Source of the DNA: Lampris incognitus
Lineage: Eukaryota > Chordata > Actinopteri > Lampriformes > Lampridae
Length of the DNA: 64,000 nucleotides
Reading direction: 5' to 3'
Assembly: GCF_029633865.1 (NCBI RefSeq)
Contig: NC_079220.1
Coordinates: forward strand, 59,731,612-59,795,611
Shown: one piece after another, positions 44,775 through 57,182 of the stretch
Numbering within the stretch: the stretch's first letter is position 1
How the letters are laid out: every line of letters begins with the position of its first letter
The notes under the pieces: model-generated
Database searches by the model: none
What the model was told of the DNA's origin: nothing
What the model saw: the letters and a program-made list of their open reading frames with translations, nothing else
Program-made: the position numbers and the translations under genes

Positions 44775-45258
44775 CAGTCACACACATTCCTCACCCCAAC
44801 CTCGAAAAATGAAGAGATGTGATGGTAAATTGAAAGCCCACAGACAGCCTTTCCCCCCCACTGCAGTGGATCTGAGGAATTTTACAGTGGCCATATTTCA
44901 ATCCAGATTTATGCCTGCTTGTCACTTCTTGTTCATGCCTGTCCCACCCACAGGCTGCGGGCAGTGTGCCGTAGGCCCTGAAAACGTTATTTCAGCATTG
45001 CATGATATGGATTCTACTGTGGCAGCTAGCTGGCACTGCCCCTTTCACCGCCAAAAAAGGAGGAGAGAAGAAAACGAAGGGACAGATGGAGGTTTTGCTA
45101 GATCGTGTCAGTCCTCTCTGTAACCGGAGCCGCAGGCCCTTACTTAAGTCTGCCCAGTCGTGATTAAAGGCATCCTTCAAGCTGACTTCTCAAAGGTTGC
45201 CAAATATGTGTTTTGTGAAATGTTATTTATTCATCTTCCTTAAAAAGCATAAAATTGG
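44494..45258. other. Unassigned sequence with a CA microsatellite
   Basis: A CA tract lies at 44720-44771. A 170-codon frame across it has no domain. No other feature recognised. Confidence 0.4.
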
Positions 45259-45695
45259 GGGCATCCGGGTAGTGTAGTGGTCTATTCCGTTGCCTACCAA
45301 CAGTGCTCTTCGGTTTGAATCCCCATGTTACCTCTGGCTTGGTCGAGCGTCCCTACAGACACAACTGGTTGTGTCTGCGGGTGGAAAGGCAGATGTGGGT
45401 GTGTGTCCTGGTTGCTGCACTAGCGTCTCCTCTGGTCGGTCGTGGTGCCTGTTCAGGGGAGCAGGGGGAACTGAGGGGAATAGCGTGATCCTCCCTCGCA
45501 CTACGTCCCCCTGGTGAAACGCCTCACTGTCAGGTGAAAAGAAGCAGCTGGTGACTCCACCTGTATCGGAGGAGGCATGTGGTAGTCTGCAGCCCTCCTC
45601 GGATCGGCAGAGGGGGTGGAGCAGAGACCGGGATGGCTCGGAAGAGTGGGGTAATTGGCCTGATACAATTGGGGAGAAAAAAGGGGAAAATTTTA
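45259..45695 (+). mobile_element. tRNA-derived SINE, second family, copy 5 (best full-length copy)
   Basis: Complete head GCATCCGGGTAGTGTAGTGG with TCTATTCCGTTGCCTACCAA and B box GGTTTGAATCCCC, body GTCCCTACAGACACAACTGG, CACTAGCGTCTCCTCTGGTC and CACTGTCAGGTGAAAAGAAG, and end GGGGTAATTGGCCTGATACA then ATTGGGGAGAAAAAAGGGGA. This copy defines the family structure in this window. Confidence 0.9.
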
Positions 45696-45831
45696 ACTTA
45701 AGTCAACCCATTGGACTGTTACAAATGTAGCTATTAGCAATAGCAACAGCCTTTAAAATAGCCCTGATGTGTCTTCATTTGATATCTACCTTTTAAGTGT
45801 ATAATATTGTTGCATCCACTCATCACTGATT

Positions 45832-46032
45832 GGGCAGCACAGTGGCCCAGTGTTTAGCACTGTCGCCTCATAGCAAGAAGGTCCTGCGTTCGAACCCTGG
45901 GGTTGTCCAACCTTGGGGGTCATCCCAGGTCATCCTCTATGTGGAGTTTGCATGTTCTCCCTGTGTCTGTGGTGGGTTTTCTTCAGGTGCTCCGGTTTCC
46001 TCCCACCATCAAAAAGACATGCATGTAGTGCC
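45832..46032 (+). mobile_element. DANA-like SINE, 3'-truncated
   Basis: Head GGGCAGCACAGTGGCCCAGT with B box CGTTCGAACCCTGG, then GTGGAGTTTGCATGTTCTCC and GGTGCTCCGGTTTCCTCCCA. It stops at GACATGCATG. Confidence 0.85.
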
Positions 46033-46440
46033 TGGCTCAAACTACACGGATTCAGGCTAATTTTGACCCGATTGCATCGCTGCTGACCTTCGTTCAGTGT
46101 CGGGCCCCAATATGGACGTCAGGGGCGACAAATGCTGTAGTGTGACATAATCCAAGACCAGCGTAAACGCTCCATGACCCCAACTTGACAAGTCTAGCAT
46201 GTCAGAATTTTTTTTGCATTTTTGGTCTAGTTCGAGACCCCTGACCGACGCTCAAAGACGTGTTCCTGATGCTGATCAGTAGGATGATAGAATGCTCTCT
46301 GGTGCGCATAGGTGAACATAGCACTTCTTCCATGATTGACACTTCTTGACGCGCCTCCCCGACAACTTTTGACCTCGCGTATGGTCGTGATGACAGCAGA
46401 TGGCGTAATGACGGCAGCATACGATTATGGGTCGGGATCC
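46033..46440. other. Possible DNA-transposon remnant before the 81-bp array
   Basis: Contains CAAACTACACGGATTCAGGC and GGACGTCAGGGGCGACAAAT, words I associate with dispersed fish DNA elements, but no inverted end was found. No gene. Confidence 0.3.
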
Positions 46441-49400
46441 TACTTGGCGCTCCTACATGGCGCTCAATTGGTATCCATGGCGCTCGGGGAGACCTTTGAG
46501 TACGCTGGAGGATGAAGCAGGTCACGTTGCAGAGCGAGCTCAGCACAGCTGGTATCCATGGTGCTCTGGGAGACCTTCGAGTACGCTGGAGGATGAAGCA
46601 GGTCACGTTGCAGAGCGAGCTCAGCACAGCTGGTATCCATGGCGCTCAGGAAGACCTTAGAGTGTGCTGGAGGATGAAGCAGGTCACGTTGCAGAGTGAT
46701 CTCAGCACAGCTGGTATCCATGGTGCTCTGGGAGACCTTAGAGTACGCTGGAGGATGAAGCAGGTCACGTTGCAGAGCGAGCTCAACACAGCTGGTATCC
46801 ATGGTGCTCTGGGAGACCTTAGAGTACGCTGGAGGATGAAGCAGGTCACGTTGCAGAGCGAGCTCAGCACAGCTGGTATCCATGGTGCTCTGGGAGACCT
46901 TAGAGTACGCTGGAGGATGAAGCAGGTCACGTTGCAGAGCGAGCTCAGCACAGCTGGTATCCATGGTGCTCTGGAAGACCTTCGAGTACGCTGGAGGATG
47001 AAGCAGGTCACGTTGCAGAGCGAGCTCAGCACAGCTGGTATCCATGGCGCTCAGGAAGACCTTAGAGTGTGCTGGAGGATGAAGCAGGTCACGTTGCAGA
47101 GCGATCTCAGCACAGCTGGTATCCATGGTGCTCTGGGAGACCTTAGAGTACGCTGGAGGATGAAGCAGGTCACGTTGCAGAGCGAGCTCAACACAGCTGG
47201 TATCCATGGTGCTCTGGGAGACCTTAGAGTACGCTGGAGGATGAAGCAGGTCACGTTGCAGAGCGAGCTCAGCACAGCTGGTATCCATGGTACTCAGGAA
47301 GACCTTCGAGTACGCTGGAGGATGAAGCAGGTCACGTTGCAGAGCGAGCTCAGCACAGCTGGTATCCATGGTGCTCTGGGAGACCTATGCTGGAGGATGA
47401 AGCAGGTCACGTTGCAGAGCGAGCTCAGCACAGCTGGTATCCATGGTGCTCTGGGAGACCTTAGAGTATGCTGGAGGATGAAGCAGGTCACGTTGCAGAG
47501 CGAGCTCAGCACAGCTGGTATCCATGGTGCTCTGGGAGACCTTCGAGTACGCTGGAGGATGAAGCAGGTCACGTTGCAGAGCGAGCTCAGCACAGCTGGT
47601 ATCCATGGTGCTCTGGGAGACCTTAGAGTACGCTGGAGGATGAAGCAGGTCACGTTGCAGAGCGAGCTCAGCACAGCTGGTATCCATGGTGCTCTGGGAG
47701 ACCTTAGAGTACGCTGGAGGATGAAGCAGGTCACGTTGCAGAGCGAGCTCAGCACAGCTGGTATCCATGGTGCACTGGGAGACCTTCGAGTACGCTGGAG
47801 GATGAAGCAGGTCACGTTGCAGAGCGAGCTCAGCACAGCTGGTATCCATGGTCCTCAGGAAGACCTTAGAGTACGCTGGAGGATGAAGCAGGTCACGTTG
47901 CAAAGCGAGCTCAGCACAGCTGGTATCCATGGTGCTCTGGGAGACCTTCGAGTACGCTGGAGGATGAAGCAGGTCACGTTGCAGAGCGAGCTCGGCACAG
48001 CTGGTATCCATGGTACTCTGGGAGACCTTAGAGTACGCTGGAGGATGAAGCAGGTCACGTTGCAGAGCGAGCTCAGCACAGCTGGTATCCATGGTGCTCT
48101 GGGAGACCTTCGAGTACGCTGGAGGATGAAGCAGGTCACGTTGCAGAGCGAGCTCAGCACAGCTGGTATCCATGGCGCTCAGGAAGACCTTCGAGTGTGC
48201 TGGAGGATGAAGCAGGTCACGTTGCAGAGCGATCTCAGCACAGCTGGTATCCATGGTACTCAGGAAGACCTTAGAGTGTGCTGGAGGATGAAGCAGGTCA
48301 CGTTGCAGAGCGAGCTCAGCACAGCTGGTATCCATGGTGCTCTGGGAGACCTTCGAGTACGCTGGAGGATGAAGCAGGTCACGTTGCAGAGCGAGCTCAG
48401 CACAGCTGGTATCCATGGTACTCAGGAAGACCTTCGAGTACGCTGGAGGATGAAGCAGGTCACGTTGCAGAGCGAGCTCAGCACAGCTGTTATCCATGGT
48501 GCTCTGGGAGACCTTAGAGTACGCTGGAGGAGGAAGCAGGTCACGTTGCAGAGCGAGCTCAGCACAGATGGTATCCATGGTGCTCTGGGAGACCTTCGAG
48601 TACGCTGGAGGATGAAGCAGGTCACGTTGCAGAGCGAGCTCAGCACAGCTGGTATCCATGGTGCTCTGGGAGACCTTAGAGTACGCTGGAGGATGAAGCA
48701 GGTCACGTTGCAGAGTGAGCTCAGCACAGCTGGTATCCATGGCGCTCAGGAAGACCTTAGAGTGTGCTGGAGGATGAAGCAGGTCACGTTGCAGAGCGAT
48801 CTCAGCACAGCTGGTATCCATGGTACTCAGGAAGACCTTAGAGTGTGCTGGAGGATGAAGCAGGTCACGTTGCAGAGCGAGCTCAGCACAGCTGGTATCC
48901 ATGGTGCTCTGGGAGACCTTAGAGTACGCTGGAGGATGAAGCAGGTCACGTTGCAGAGCGAGCTCAACACAGCTGGTATCCATGGTGCTCTGGGAGACCT
49001 TAGAGTACGCTGGAGGATGAAGCAGGTCACGTTGCAGAGCGAGCTCAGCACAGCTGGTATCCATGGTACTCAGGAAGGCCTTCGAGTACGCTGGAGGATG
49101 AAGCAGATCACGTTGCAGAGCGAGCTCAGCACAGCTGGTATCCATGGTACTCAGGAAGACCTTAGAGTACGCTGGAGGATGAAGCAGGTCACGTTGCAGA
49201 GCGAGCTCAGCACAGCTGGTATCCATGGTGCTCTGGGAGACCTTCGAGTATGCTGGAGGATGAAGCAGGTCACGTTGCAGAGCGAGCTCAGCACAGCTGG
49301 TATCCATGGTACTCAGGAAGACCTTCGAGTACGCTGGAGGATGAAGCAGGTCACGTTGCAGAGCGAGCTCAGCACAGCTGGTATCCATGGTACTCAGGAA

Positions 49401-52400
49401 GACCTTAGAATACGCTGGAGGATGAAGCAGGTCACGTTGCAGAGCGAGCTCAGCACAGCTGGTATCCATGGTGCTCTGGGAGACCTTAGAGTACGCTGTA
49501 GGATGAAGCAGGTCACGTTGCAGAACGAGCTCAGCACAGCTGGTATCCATGGTACTCAGGAAGGCCTTCGAGTACGCTGGAGGATGAAGCAGATCACGTT
49601 GCAGAGCGAGCTCAGCACAGCTGGTATCCATGGTGCTCAGGAAGACCTTAGAGTACGCTGGAGGATGAAGCAGGTCACGTTGCAGAGCGAGCTCAGCACA
49701 GCTGGTATCCATGGTGCTCTGGGAGACCTTCGAGTATGCTGGAGGATGAAGCAGGTCACGTTGCAGAGCGAGCTCAGCACAGCTGGTATCCATGGTACTC
49801 AGGAAGACCTTCGAGTACGCTGGAGGATGAAGCAGGTCACGTTGCAGAGCGAGCTCAGCACAGCTGGTATCCATGGTACTCAGGAAGACCTTAGAGTACG
49901 CTGGAGGATGAAGCAGGTCACGTTGCAGAGCGAGCTCAGCACAGCTGGTATCCATGGTGCTCTGGGAGACCTTAGAGTACGCTGGAGGATGAAGCAGGTC
50001 ACGTTGCAGAACGAGCTCAGCACAGCTGGTATCCATGGTGCTCTGGGAGACCTTAGAGTACGCTGGAGGATGAAGCAGGTCACGTTGCAGAGCGAGCTCA
50101 GCACAGCTGGTATCCATGGCGCTCAGGAAGACCTTAGAGTGTGCTGGAGGATGAAGCAGGTCACGTTGCAGAGCGAGCTCAGCAGAGCTGGTATCCATGG
50201 TGCTCTGGGAGACCTTCGAGTACGCTGAAGGATGAAGCAGGTCACGTTGCAGAGCGAGCTCAGCACAGCTGGTATCCATGGTACTCAGGAAGACCTTAGA
50301 ATGTGCTGGAGGATGAAGCAGGTCACGTTGCAGAGCGAGGTCAGCACAGCTGGTATCCATGGTGCTCTGGGAGACCTTAGAGTATGCTGGAGGATGAAGC
50401 AGGTCACGTTGCAGAGCGAGCTCAGCACAGCTGGTATCCATGGTGCTCTGGGAGACCTTCGAGTACGCTGGAGGATGAAGCAGGTCACGTTGCAGAGCGA
50501 GCTCAGCACAGCTGGTATCCATGGTGCTCTGGGAGACCTTAGAGTACGCTGGAGGATGAAGCAGGTCACGTTGCAGAGCGAGCTCAGCACAGCTGGTATC
50601 CATGGCGCTCAGGAAGACCTTAGAGTACGCTGGAGGATGAAGCAGGTCACGTTGCAGAGCGAGCTCAGCACAGCTGGTATCCATGGTGCTCTGGGAGACC
50701 TTAGAGTACGCTGGAGGATGAAGCAGGTCACGTTGCAGAGCGAGCTCAGCACAGCTGGTATCCATGGTACTCAGGAAGACCTTAGAGTACGCTGGAGGAT
50801 GAAGCAGGTCACGTTGCAGAGTGAGCTCAGCACAGCTGGTATCCATGGTGCTCTGGGAGACCTTAGAGTGTGCTGGAGGATGAAGCAGGTCACGTTGCAG
50901 AACGAGCTCAGCACAGCTGGTATCCATGGTGCTCTGGGAGACCTTAGAGTACGCTGGAGGATGAAGCAGGTCACGTTGCAGAGCGAGCTCAGCACAGCTG
51001 GTATCCATGGTGCTCTCGGAGACCTTAGAGTACGCTGGAGGATGAAGCAGGTTAGTTGCAGAGCGAGCTCAGCACAGCTGGTATCCATGGCGCTCAGGAA
51101 GACTTTAGAGTGTGCTGGAGGATGAAGCAGGTCACGTTGCAGAGCGAGCTCAGCACAGCTGGTATCCATGGTGCTCTGGGAGACCTTCGAGTACGCTGAA
51201 GGATGAAGCAGGTCACGTTGCAGAGCGAGCTCAGCACAGCTGGTATCCATGGCGCTCAGGAAGACCTTAGAGTTTGCTGGAGGATGAAGCAGGTCACGTT
51301 GCAGAGCGATCTCAGCACAGCTGGTATCCATGGTGCTCTGGGAGACCTTAGAGTGTGCTGGAGGATGAAGCAGGTCACGTTGCAGAGCGATCTCAGCACA
51401 GCTGGTATCCATGGTGCTCTGGGAGACCTTAGAGTGTGCTGGAGGATGAAGCAGGTCACGTTGCAGAGCGATCTCAGCACAGCTGGTATCCATGGTACTC
51501 AGGAAGACCTTAGAATGTGCTGGAGGATGAAGCAGGTCACGTTGCAGAGCGAGCTCAGCACAGCTGGTATCCATGGTGCTCTGGGACACCTTAGAGTATG
51601 CTGGAGGATGAAGCAGGTCACGTTGCAGAGCGAGCTCAGCACAGCTGGTATCCATGGTGCTCTGGGAGACCTTCGAGTACGCTGGAGGATGAAGCAGGTC
51701 ACGTTGCAGAGCGAGCTCAGCACAGCTGGTATCCATGGTACTCAGGAAGACCTTAGAGTACGCTGGAGGATGAAGCAGGTCACGCTGCAGAGCGAGCTCA
51801 GCACAGCTGGTATCCATGGTACTCAGGAAGACCTTAGAGTACGCTGGAGGATGAAGCAGGTCACGTTGCAGAGCGAGCTCAGCACAGCTGGTATCCATGG
51901 TACTCAGGAAGACCTTAGAGTACGCTGGAGGATGAAGCAGGTCACGTTGCAGAACGAGCTCAGCACAGCTGGTATCCATGGTGCTCAGGAAGACCTTAGA
52001 GTACGCTGGAGGATGAAGCAGGTCACGTTGCAGAGCGAGCTCAGCACAGCTGGTATCCATGGTACTCAGGAAGACCTTAGAGTACGCTGGAGGATGAAGC
52101 AGGTCACGTTGCAGAGCGAGCTCAGCACAGCTGGTATCCATGGTACTCAGGAAGACCTTAGAGTACGCTGGAGGATGAAGCAGGTCACGTTGCAGAACGA
52201 GCTCAGCACAGCTGGTATCCATGGTGCTCAGGAAGACCTTAGAGTACGCTGGAGGATGAAGCAGGTCACGTTGCAGAGCGAGCTCAGCACAGCTGGTATC
52301 CATGGAGCTCAGGAAGACCTTAGAGTACGCTGGAGGATGAAGCAGGTCACGTTGCAGAGCGAGCTCAGCACAGCTGGTATCCATGGCGCTCAGGAAGACC

Positions 52401-52481
52401 TTAGAGTACGCTGGAGGATGAAGCAGGTCACGTTGCAGAACGAGCTCAGCACAGCTGGTATCCATGGTACTCAGGAAGACC
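46441..52481. repeat. 81-bp tandem array, about 74 copies (6 kb)
   Basis: The unit starts ATGAAGCAGGTCACGTTGCA and continues GAGCGAGCTCAGCACAGCTG, GTATCCATGGTGCTCTGGGA and GACCTTAGAGTACGCTGGAG plus G. First ATGAAGCAG at 46512, last at 52418; allowing for one 6-bp deletion (near 47387) and one 1-bp deletion (near 51050) the spacing is exactly 73 x 81. Variants include GGTGCTCTGGGA / GGTACTCAGGAA / GGCGCTCAGGAA, TTAGAG/TTCGAG, GTACGC/GTGTGC and GAGCTC/GATCTC. The plus strand is open for 1238 codons and the minus for 1207; I treat these as consequences of the period. No signal peptide, start context or splice evidence supports a protein. Confidence 0.97.
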
Positions 52482-53227
52482 GGCCTTCATCAGAAATTAA
52501 GCAGCGAGCCGTCAGACACGCCATGTGCCTGCTTTCCTCACTGCGCTGTGTTCTCCACCAGCGAGCGCACAGCAGAGGCTAGAGGAGTCAAAGCATGGAA
52601 AAGTGAGACTTTGTCCCCGGGTTTGTCTGTTTGCACTGTAATTTCACTGCCTTTGTGTGCACAACAAAGTACCCACGCTGTTGTGTGCGTGGGTGTTTAC
52701 ACGCTCACGTGTGTTTCTGTGCACGTGCGTGTTTCATTAGAAGTCAGTGTGATTTAAGACAGCTCTTGGCCGTGCCTCATCACTACTGCAGACGTCAGCA
52801 GCTTGGCTAGCAAGCTGAGGGGGGGTGCAGGAGTGTGGGGTGGAGGTGAGAGAACAGATGGGAGAGCGAGTGAGAGAAAGATGGAAGTTTTATGGTGGGG
52901 AGGAAAGAATAGAACGGTGAGATGATGGAGGGGTTAGTGAGCAAACGATTGGATGGAGGATTTTAGCGTACTGGGGGAACGGGTGGAGACAGGAGTGGAG
53001 AATAATGAAGGGTGTGAGTGAGTGACGGAGGGTGCAACAGAGAAAGATGGAGAGAGAGAGCGAAATAAAGATGGAAGGGATGGATAAATAGAAGGACCAA
53101 AACAAGTGTGGCCTGTTGTGGAAAGGTAGCTATGGCCGGTCATATAGGAGCAGGAGTGGACGCAACCGCTGATAGGAAGCACAGATGTAAAGTAGGCGGG
53201 TAAGTTGCACAACACAAGAGTCGTTTG
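52482..53227. other. Unassigned sequence
   Basis: No gene or known repeat recognised; 52818-53095 is GA-rich. Confidence 0.4.
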
Positions 53228-53662
53228 CCAAGGTGGTGTGGCGGTCTATTCTATTGCCTATCAACACAGGGATCGCCGGTTTGAATCCCCGTGTTACTTC
53301 CGGCTTGGTCGGGCGTCCCTACAGACACAATTGGCCGTGTCTGCAGGTTGGAAGCCGGAGGTGGGTATGTGTCCTGGTCACTGCACTAGCGCCTCCTCTG
53401 GTCGGTCCGGACGCCTGTTCAGGGGGGGGGGGGGACTGGGGGGAATAGCGTGATCCTCCCACACGCTACATCCCCCTGGTGAAACTCCTCACTGTCAGGT
53501 GAAAAGGAGTGGCTGGTGACTCCACATGTATCGGAAGAGACATGTGGTAGTCTGCAGCTCTCCCCCGGATCGGCAGAGGGGGTGGAGCAGAGACCGGGAC
53601 GGCTCGGAAGAGTGGGGTAATTGGCCAAGTACAGCTGGGGAGAAAAAGTGGGAAAATAAAAA
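53228..53662 (+). mobile_element. tRNA-derived SINE, second family, copy 6
   Basis: Head GGTGGTGTGGCGGTCTATTC, B box GGTTTGAATCCCC, a G-run at 53420-53434, CTCACTGTCAGGTGAAAAGG and end GGGGTAATTGGCCAAGTACA then GCTGGGGAGAAAAAGTGGG. It is followed 13 bases later by an inverted copy. Confidence 0.9.
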
Positions 53663-53674
53663 ACCCCAAAGTCT

Positions 53675-53987
53675 CTTGCCTCCTCCAATACATGTGGAGT
53701 CGCCAGCTGCTTCTTTTCACCTGACAGTGAGGAGTTTCGCCAGGGGGATGTAGCACGTAGAAGGATCATGCTATTCCCCCCCCCCCCGAATGGGCGCCCC
53801 AATTAACCAGAGGAGGCGCTAGTGCAGCGACCAGGACACATGCCCACATCTGGCTTCCCATCCGCAGATACAGCCAATTGTGTCTGTAGGGACACTCGAC
53901 CAAGCTGGAGGTAACACGGGGATTTGAACCGGCGATCCCCATGTTGGTAGGCACCGGAATAGACCTCCACACCACCCGGACGCCCAA
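53675..53987 (-). mobile_element. tRNA-derived SINE, second family, copy 7 (inverted partner)
   Basis: Starts at TCTTGCCTCCTCCAATACAT and GAGTCGCCAGCTGCTTCTTT, so the 3' end of the SINE is missing. Runs to B box GATTTGAACCGGCGATC and head ACACCACCCGGACGCCC. With copy 6 it forms a tail-to-tail inverted pair. Confidence 0.88.
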
Positions 53988-56748
53988 TGCCGGAGTTTGT
54001 AAAGGATTTGTTCTCCCTTTGTTGGTTTAGAAATGAGCAATAATGGTATAATAACAGCTACAGTCTTATGGAACCGAACGTGGTAACATCAGTCAGGTAC
54101 AGACGTGCAGGACTCCACCTGCTCCACTGATTTTGATAACTCGTGTAGTTCCCGGTAAGGACAAGATGTAGCCTGCACAAATGAATGTAACATACATATG
54201 CATTTGGAAGAATGTGAGACGGGCAAATGAATTCACCCTGTGGGTGGGTGGTTGGGGACGTTCAGTAGATGCTCGGCCATCTCTCTCTCTCTCCCTGTCA
54301 TCTGAGTTTCTTTTTTCAGGTTCCTCAAAAGTGGAATTTCATCAAAGCAGCACCTGTTGTACCCGGCTAAAATATTGCACTCGTCATATCACAAGTATGA
54401 CATGTTGCTGTTTGCACATCTAACTCTTAAGCAAATACTGCAACGCTCATGTGACAAACCGGTTATTTGGCATCTTTTACTCAAAATGCAAACCTTGAAA
54501 ACCGCCACTTGCTCATAACGTTTGCATGCATGCTTCACATGACAAAACAACAGCCATCACCTCGATGACAGCACCGCGTTTTGCCAGGGGGACCTCCACC
54601 ATGCACGTACGTGCACGTGCAAAACACACACACACACACACACACGCACACGTCGCCCTGAAACGAACCGGTGATACAAGGGAGCACCGCTGGCAAACAC
54701 TTGTGTGCGGGATGACAGTGGAAAGTACGGTGCCGGCAACATCACGTGACAGGCTGAGGAGCCAGATGCTGCACTGAGCTCACTCCCCGGGGAGATGAGA
54801 GGCCTCATTGGAGACGGGGGGTACAGCTGTCTCAGGGGGAAGCTGCTATCAGCATTAACCTGCTGGGGTCTCTCCGCTATCGGTCGCTCAGTGCAGTTAG
54901 CAGGGGAAAACATCAATGACAATGTTTTTAAAGATCAGACCAGTGGCGGCTGGTGCTAAAAATGTTTTGGGGGGGGGGGCAGTTTAGCTTGGCCCAGCAC
55001 ACCTGACAGCTGCTTTAATGTCCCCACAGTCAGAGTTATCAAGAAGGACAATGTAGCCTGCAGATTTTATCAGGGTTCGTAGACGGTGCATGATTGACAG
55101 TGGAGACGAGGCGTCGTGGTGGGTGTGAACATGATTGACAGCCACATTAGATCAAACAGCATTAAAACAATACCAATTCGCTGCCAATAAAGGTGGGAGT
55201 GTCTGGAAAATCTGAAGAAACCAGTCAGACAGCAGCCTCAGGTCACTTGCTTGCCACAAGTTTGAGGGCTTACATAAAGTATCGTTTGGCCGGTGCCCCT
55301 CACCCAGGAAGTATATGTATTCAGACAGGAAGTATATGTATTCAGACAGGAAGTATATGTATTCAGACAGAAATCAACCAAATACCATTTGAACCAGTAT
55401 TTAATGCTGCTGACAGACTGAAAACAATTTTATTTCATAATTATTTGCATCATACACCTACATTATATTTAACATGGTTAAGTAGATTTCCATCTCTTGT
55501 TATTTGAAGGGGGCGGGGCCCCAGCACCCTGTACTGGCCAGTTAGCACTGGATCAAATGCGTTTGTAGCGGCATACATAATTACAGAGATGCTGCCGATC
55601 ACAACAGCAATCGCAGTAGCTATAATAATGACAGGGAGGATTTTACATGATGACAGATGACAACAGTAGTGATAACAAGGGTTATCTCTTCCACAGTGGC
55701 ATTGATGGCCATTATGAAATCAATAATGACAATGGTATCTTAACGACAACAAAATACTCAACCTTGCTGATCACAACAGTGAATATGGCAGCGATCACTG
55801 TGACAACAACAAACGCAACAGTGACAGCAACAACGAGGACTTTAATAACGGTGCATAGGTCTATTTTATTAACTCATATTAAGATGGTGCACTAGATGGG
55901 CACCGCGGTGTGCTGCTCCTCTACCCGTTATGTTTGGTTTTGTTTATTTATCTTGTCTTGGTTGATTAAAATTGGAGTCGCCTTCCAAGGAGAGGACTCC
56001 TATGTATTATCAGACAGAAAGTTTCATCAGGCAAACGAGGGAGCCAGTAAGAGTGGGGATAAGAATCTCTACGCACATGGCCAAGTACAGAATGGAAAAC
56101 TGAATCAGAGATACCCATCAGGGCATAAAACCAGTTTTCAGGCAGTGATTCATCTACAGAGTTGACACTGGTAACTACAGCAAGAAGAAATCCCAGCGCT
56201 CCAAGACTCAGCTTACCAACATGGTCTACTTTGGATTTGAAGGTTGGAGGTGAACCTGTGATCTTCTACCTGACATTTGCTTCAGCACAGAAAACCTGGA
56301 AAACACCGGCCCAGGATGGGCCAGTTCTGCCTCCCCATCCTCCCTGAGGAACGACACTAACCAAATGGTATGGGCATAAATTACTGCCAAAATTAGTTGT
56401 ACCTGTATAACAAGGTGAGCAATTGTATCACAAAGTGTGTGACTTTTAAACTTTAAAAGCAAATGCACAAAAGAGTTCTCATGAATTATTCACTTCAACT
56501 ACAGACTGGAGTACACATTTGTGCATTTGTGTTACAAGTTGTGTTAAAAGTCATGCTACAGGCTCAAGTGTCTTTTCAAACAAGTACAACAGTTTGTATC
56601 TTGATTTTCTGTTGGAGGATGCTGTCAACACTATGCTGCAAATGTCTAAGCATGCTCAATAATCCAGGTAAGAAGATCGAAGAAAGAAAGTTGAATCAGT
56701 TCATCTGGATACAACGTTTATTTAGAGATACGCTTCATCATCATCTAA
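53988..56748. other. Unassigned sequence with minor repeats
   Basis: No supported gene. A CA tract lies at 54627-54646. A 21-bp unit (AGGAAGTATATGTATTCAGAC) is present in three tandem copies at about 55307-55369. There is an ACA/ACG-rich stretch at 55740-55850. Frames of 80-107 codons have no domains. Confidence 0.4.
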
Positions 56749-57179
56749 GGTCCCTTTCACACTTGAAAGTCCAAACCAAGGTCTGAACCAGAGTCTGGTT
56801 CTGGTGCTTTCACCTCTGTTATTTTATAGTCACTAGGTTCAGGACTTTTGCTTTCATACCAGCGGACCTTGACTTGAACTTTTGGCTCATTGTTGCCAGG
56901 TGCGCTCGCTGTTGCCAGGCGCGCTCGCTGTTGCTAGGTGTTACTGTTTGTGTTTGTTTTATCACTTCCTGTGATTGATCCGAAAGTCCGAACCTTTGAT
57001 TTCACATTAGACATTCATGAACCTTGGTCTGAACCGAGACTACCTCCTGAGCTTGGACCAAAGACCGAGTCTTTGATCCCTGTACGCTGGTCCAAGAGGT
57101 TTCACACCTGGCAATCTGGTTCGGACTTTTCTGGAAAGTCTGAAAGTCCGGACTAAACAACATAAGTGTGAAAGGGCCC
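56749..57179. mobile_element. Harbinger-like MITE with TAA duplication
   Basis: The left end reads GGTCCCTTTCACACTT and the right end, in reverse complement, GGGCCCTTTCACACTT. Both flanks are TAA (56746-56748 and 57180-57182), the 3-bp target duplication of PIF/Harbinger elements. The interior has repeated CCTTGGTCTGAAC/AAAGTCC words and GTTGCCAGGTGCGCTCGCT repeated three times. Length 431 bp; no transposase. Confidence 0.72.
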
Positions 57180-57182
57180 TAA

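Noticed and set aside
46512..50228. 1238-codon plus-strand frame as a repeat-protein gene
   Set aside because: It is entirely tandem repeat translation, the minus strand is just as open, and there is no promoter, splice site or domain. A period of 81 keeps any stop-free frame open.
47385..51008. 1207-codon minus-strand frame as a gene
   Set aside because: Same reason as the plus-strand frame. Three overlapping frames of this strand show the same repeat in other phases.
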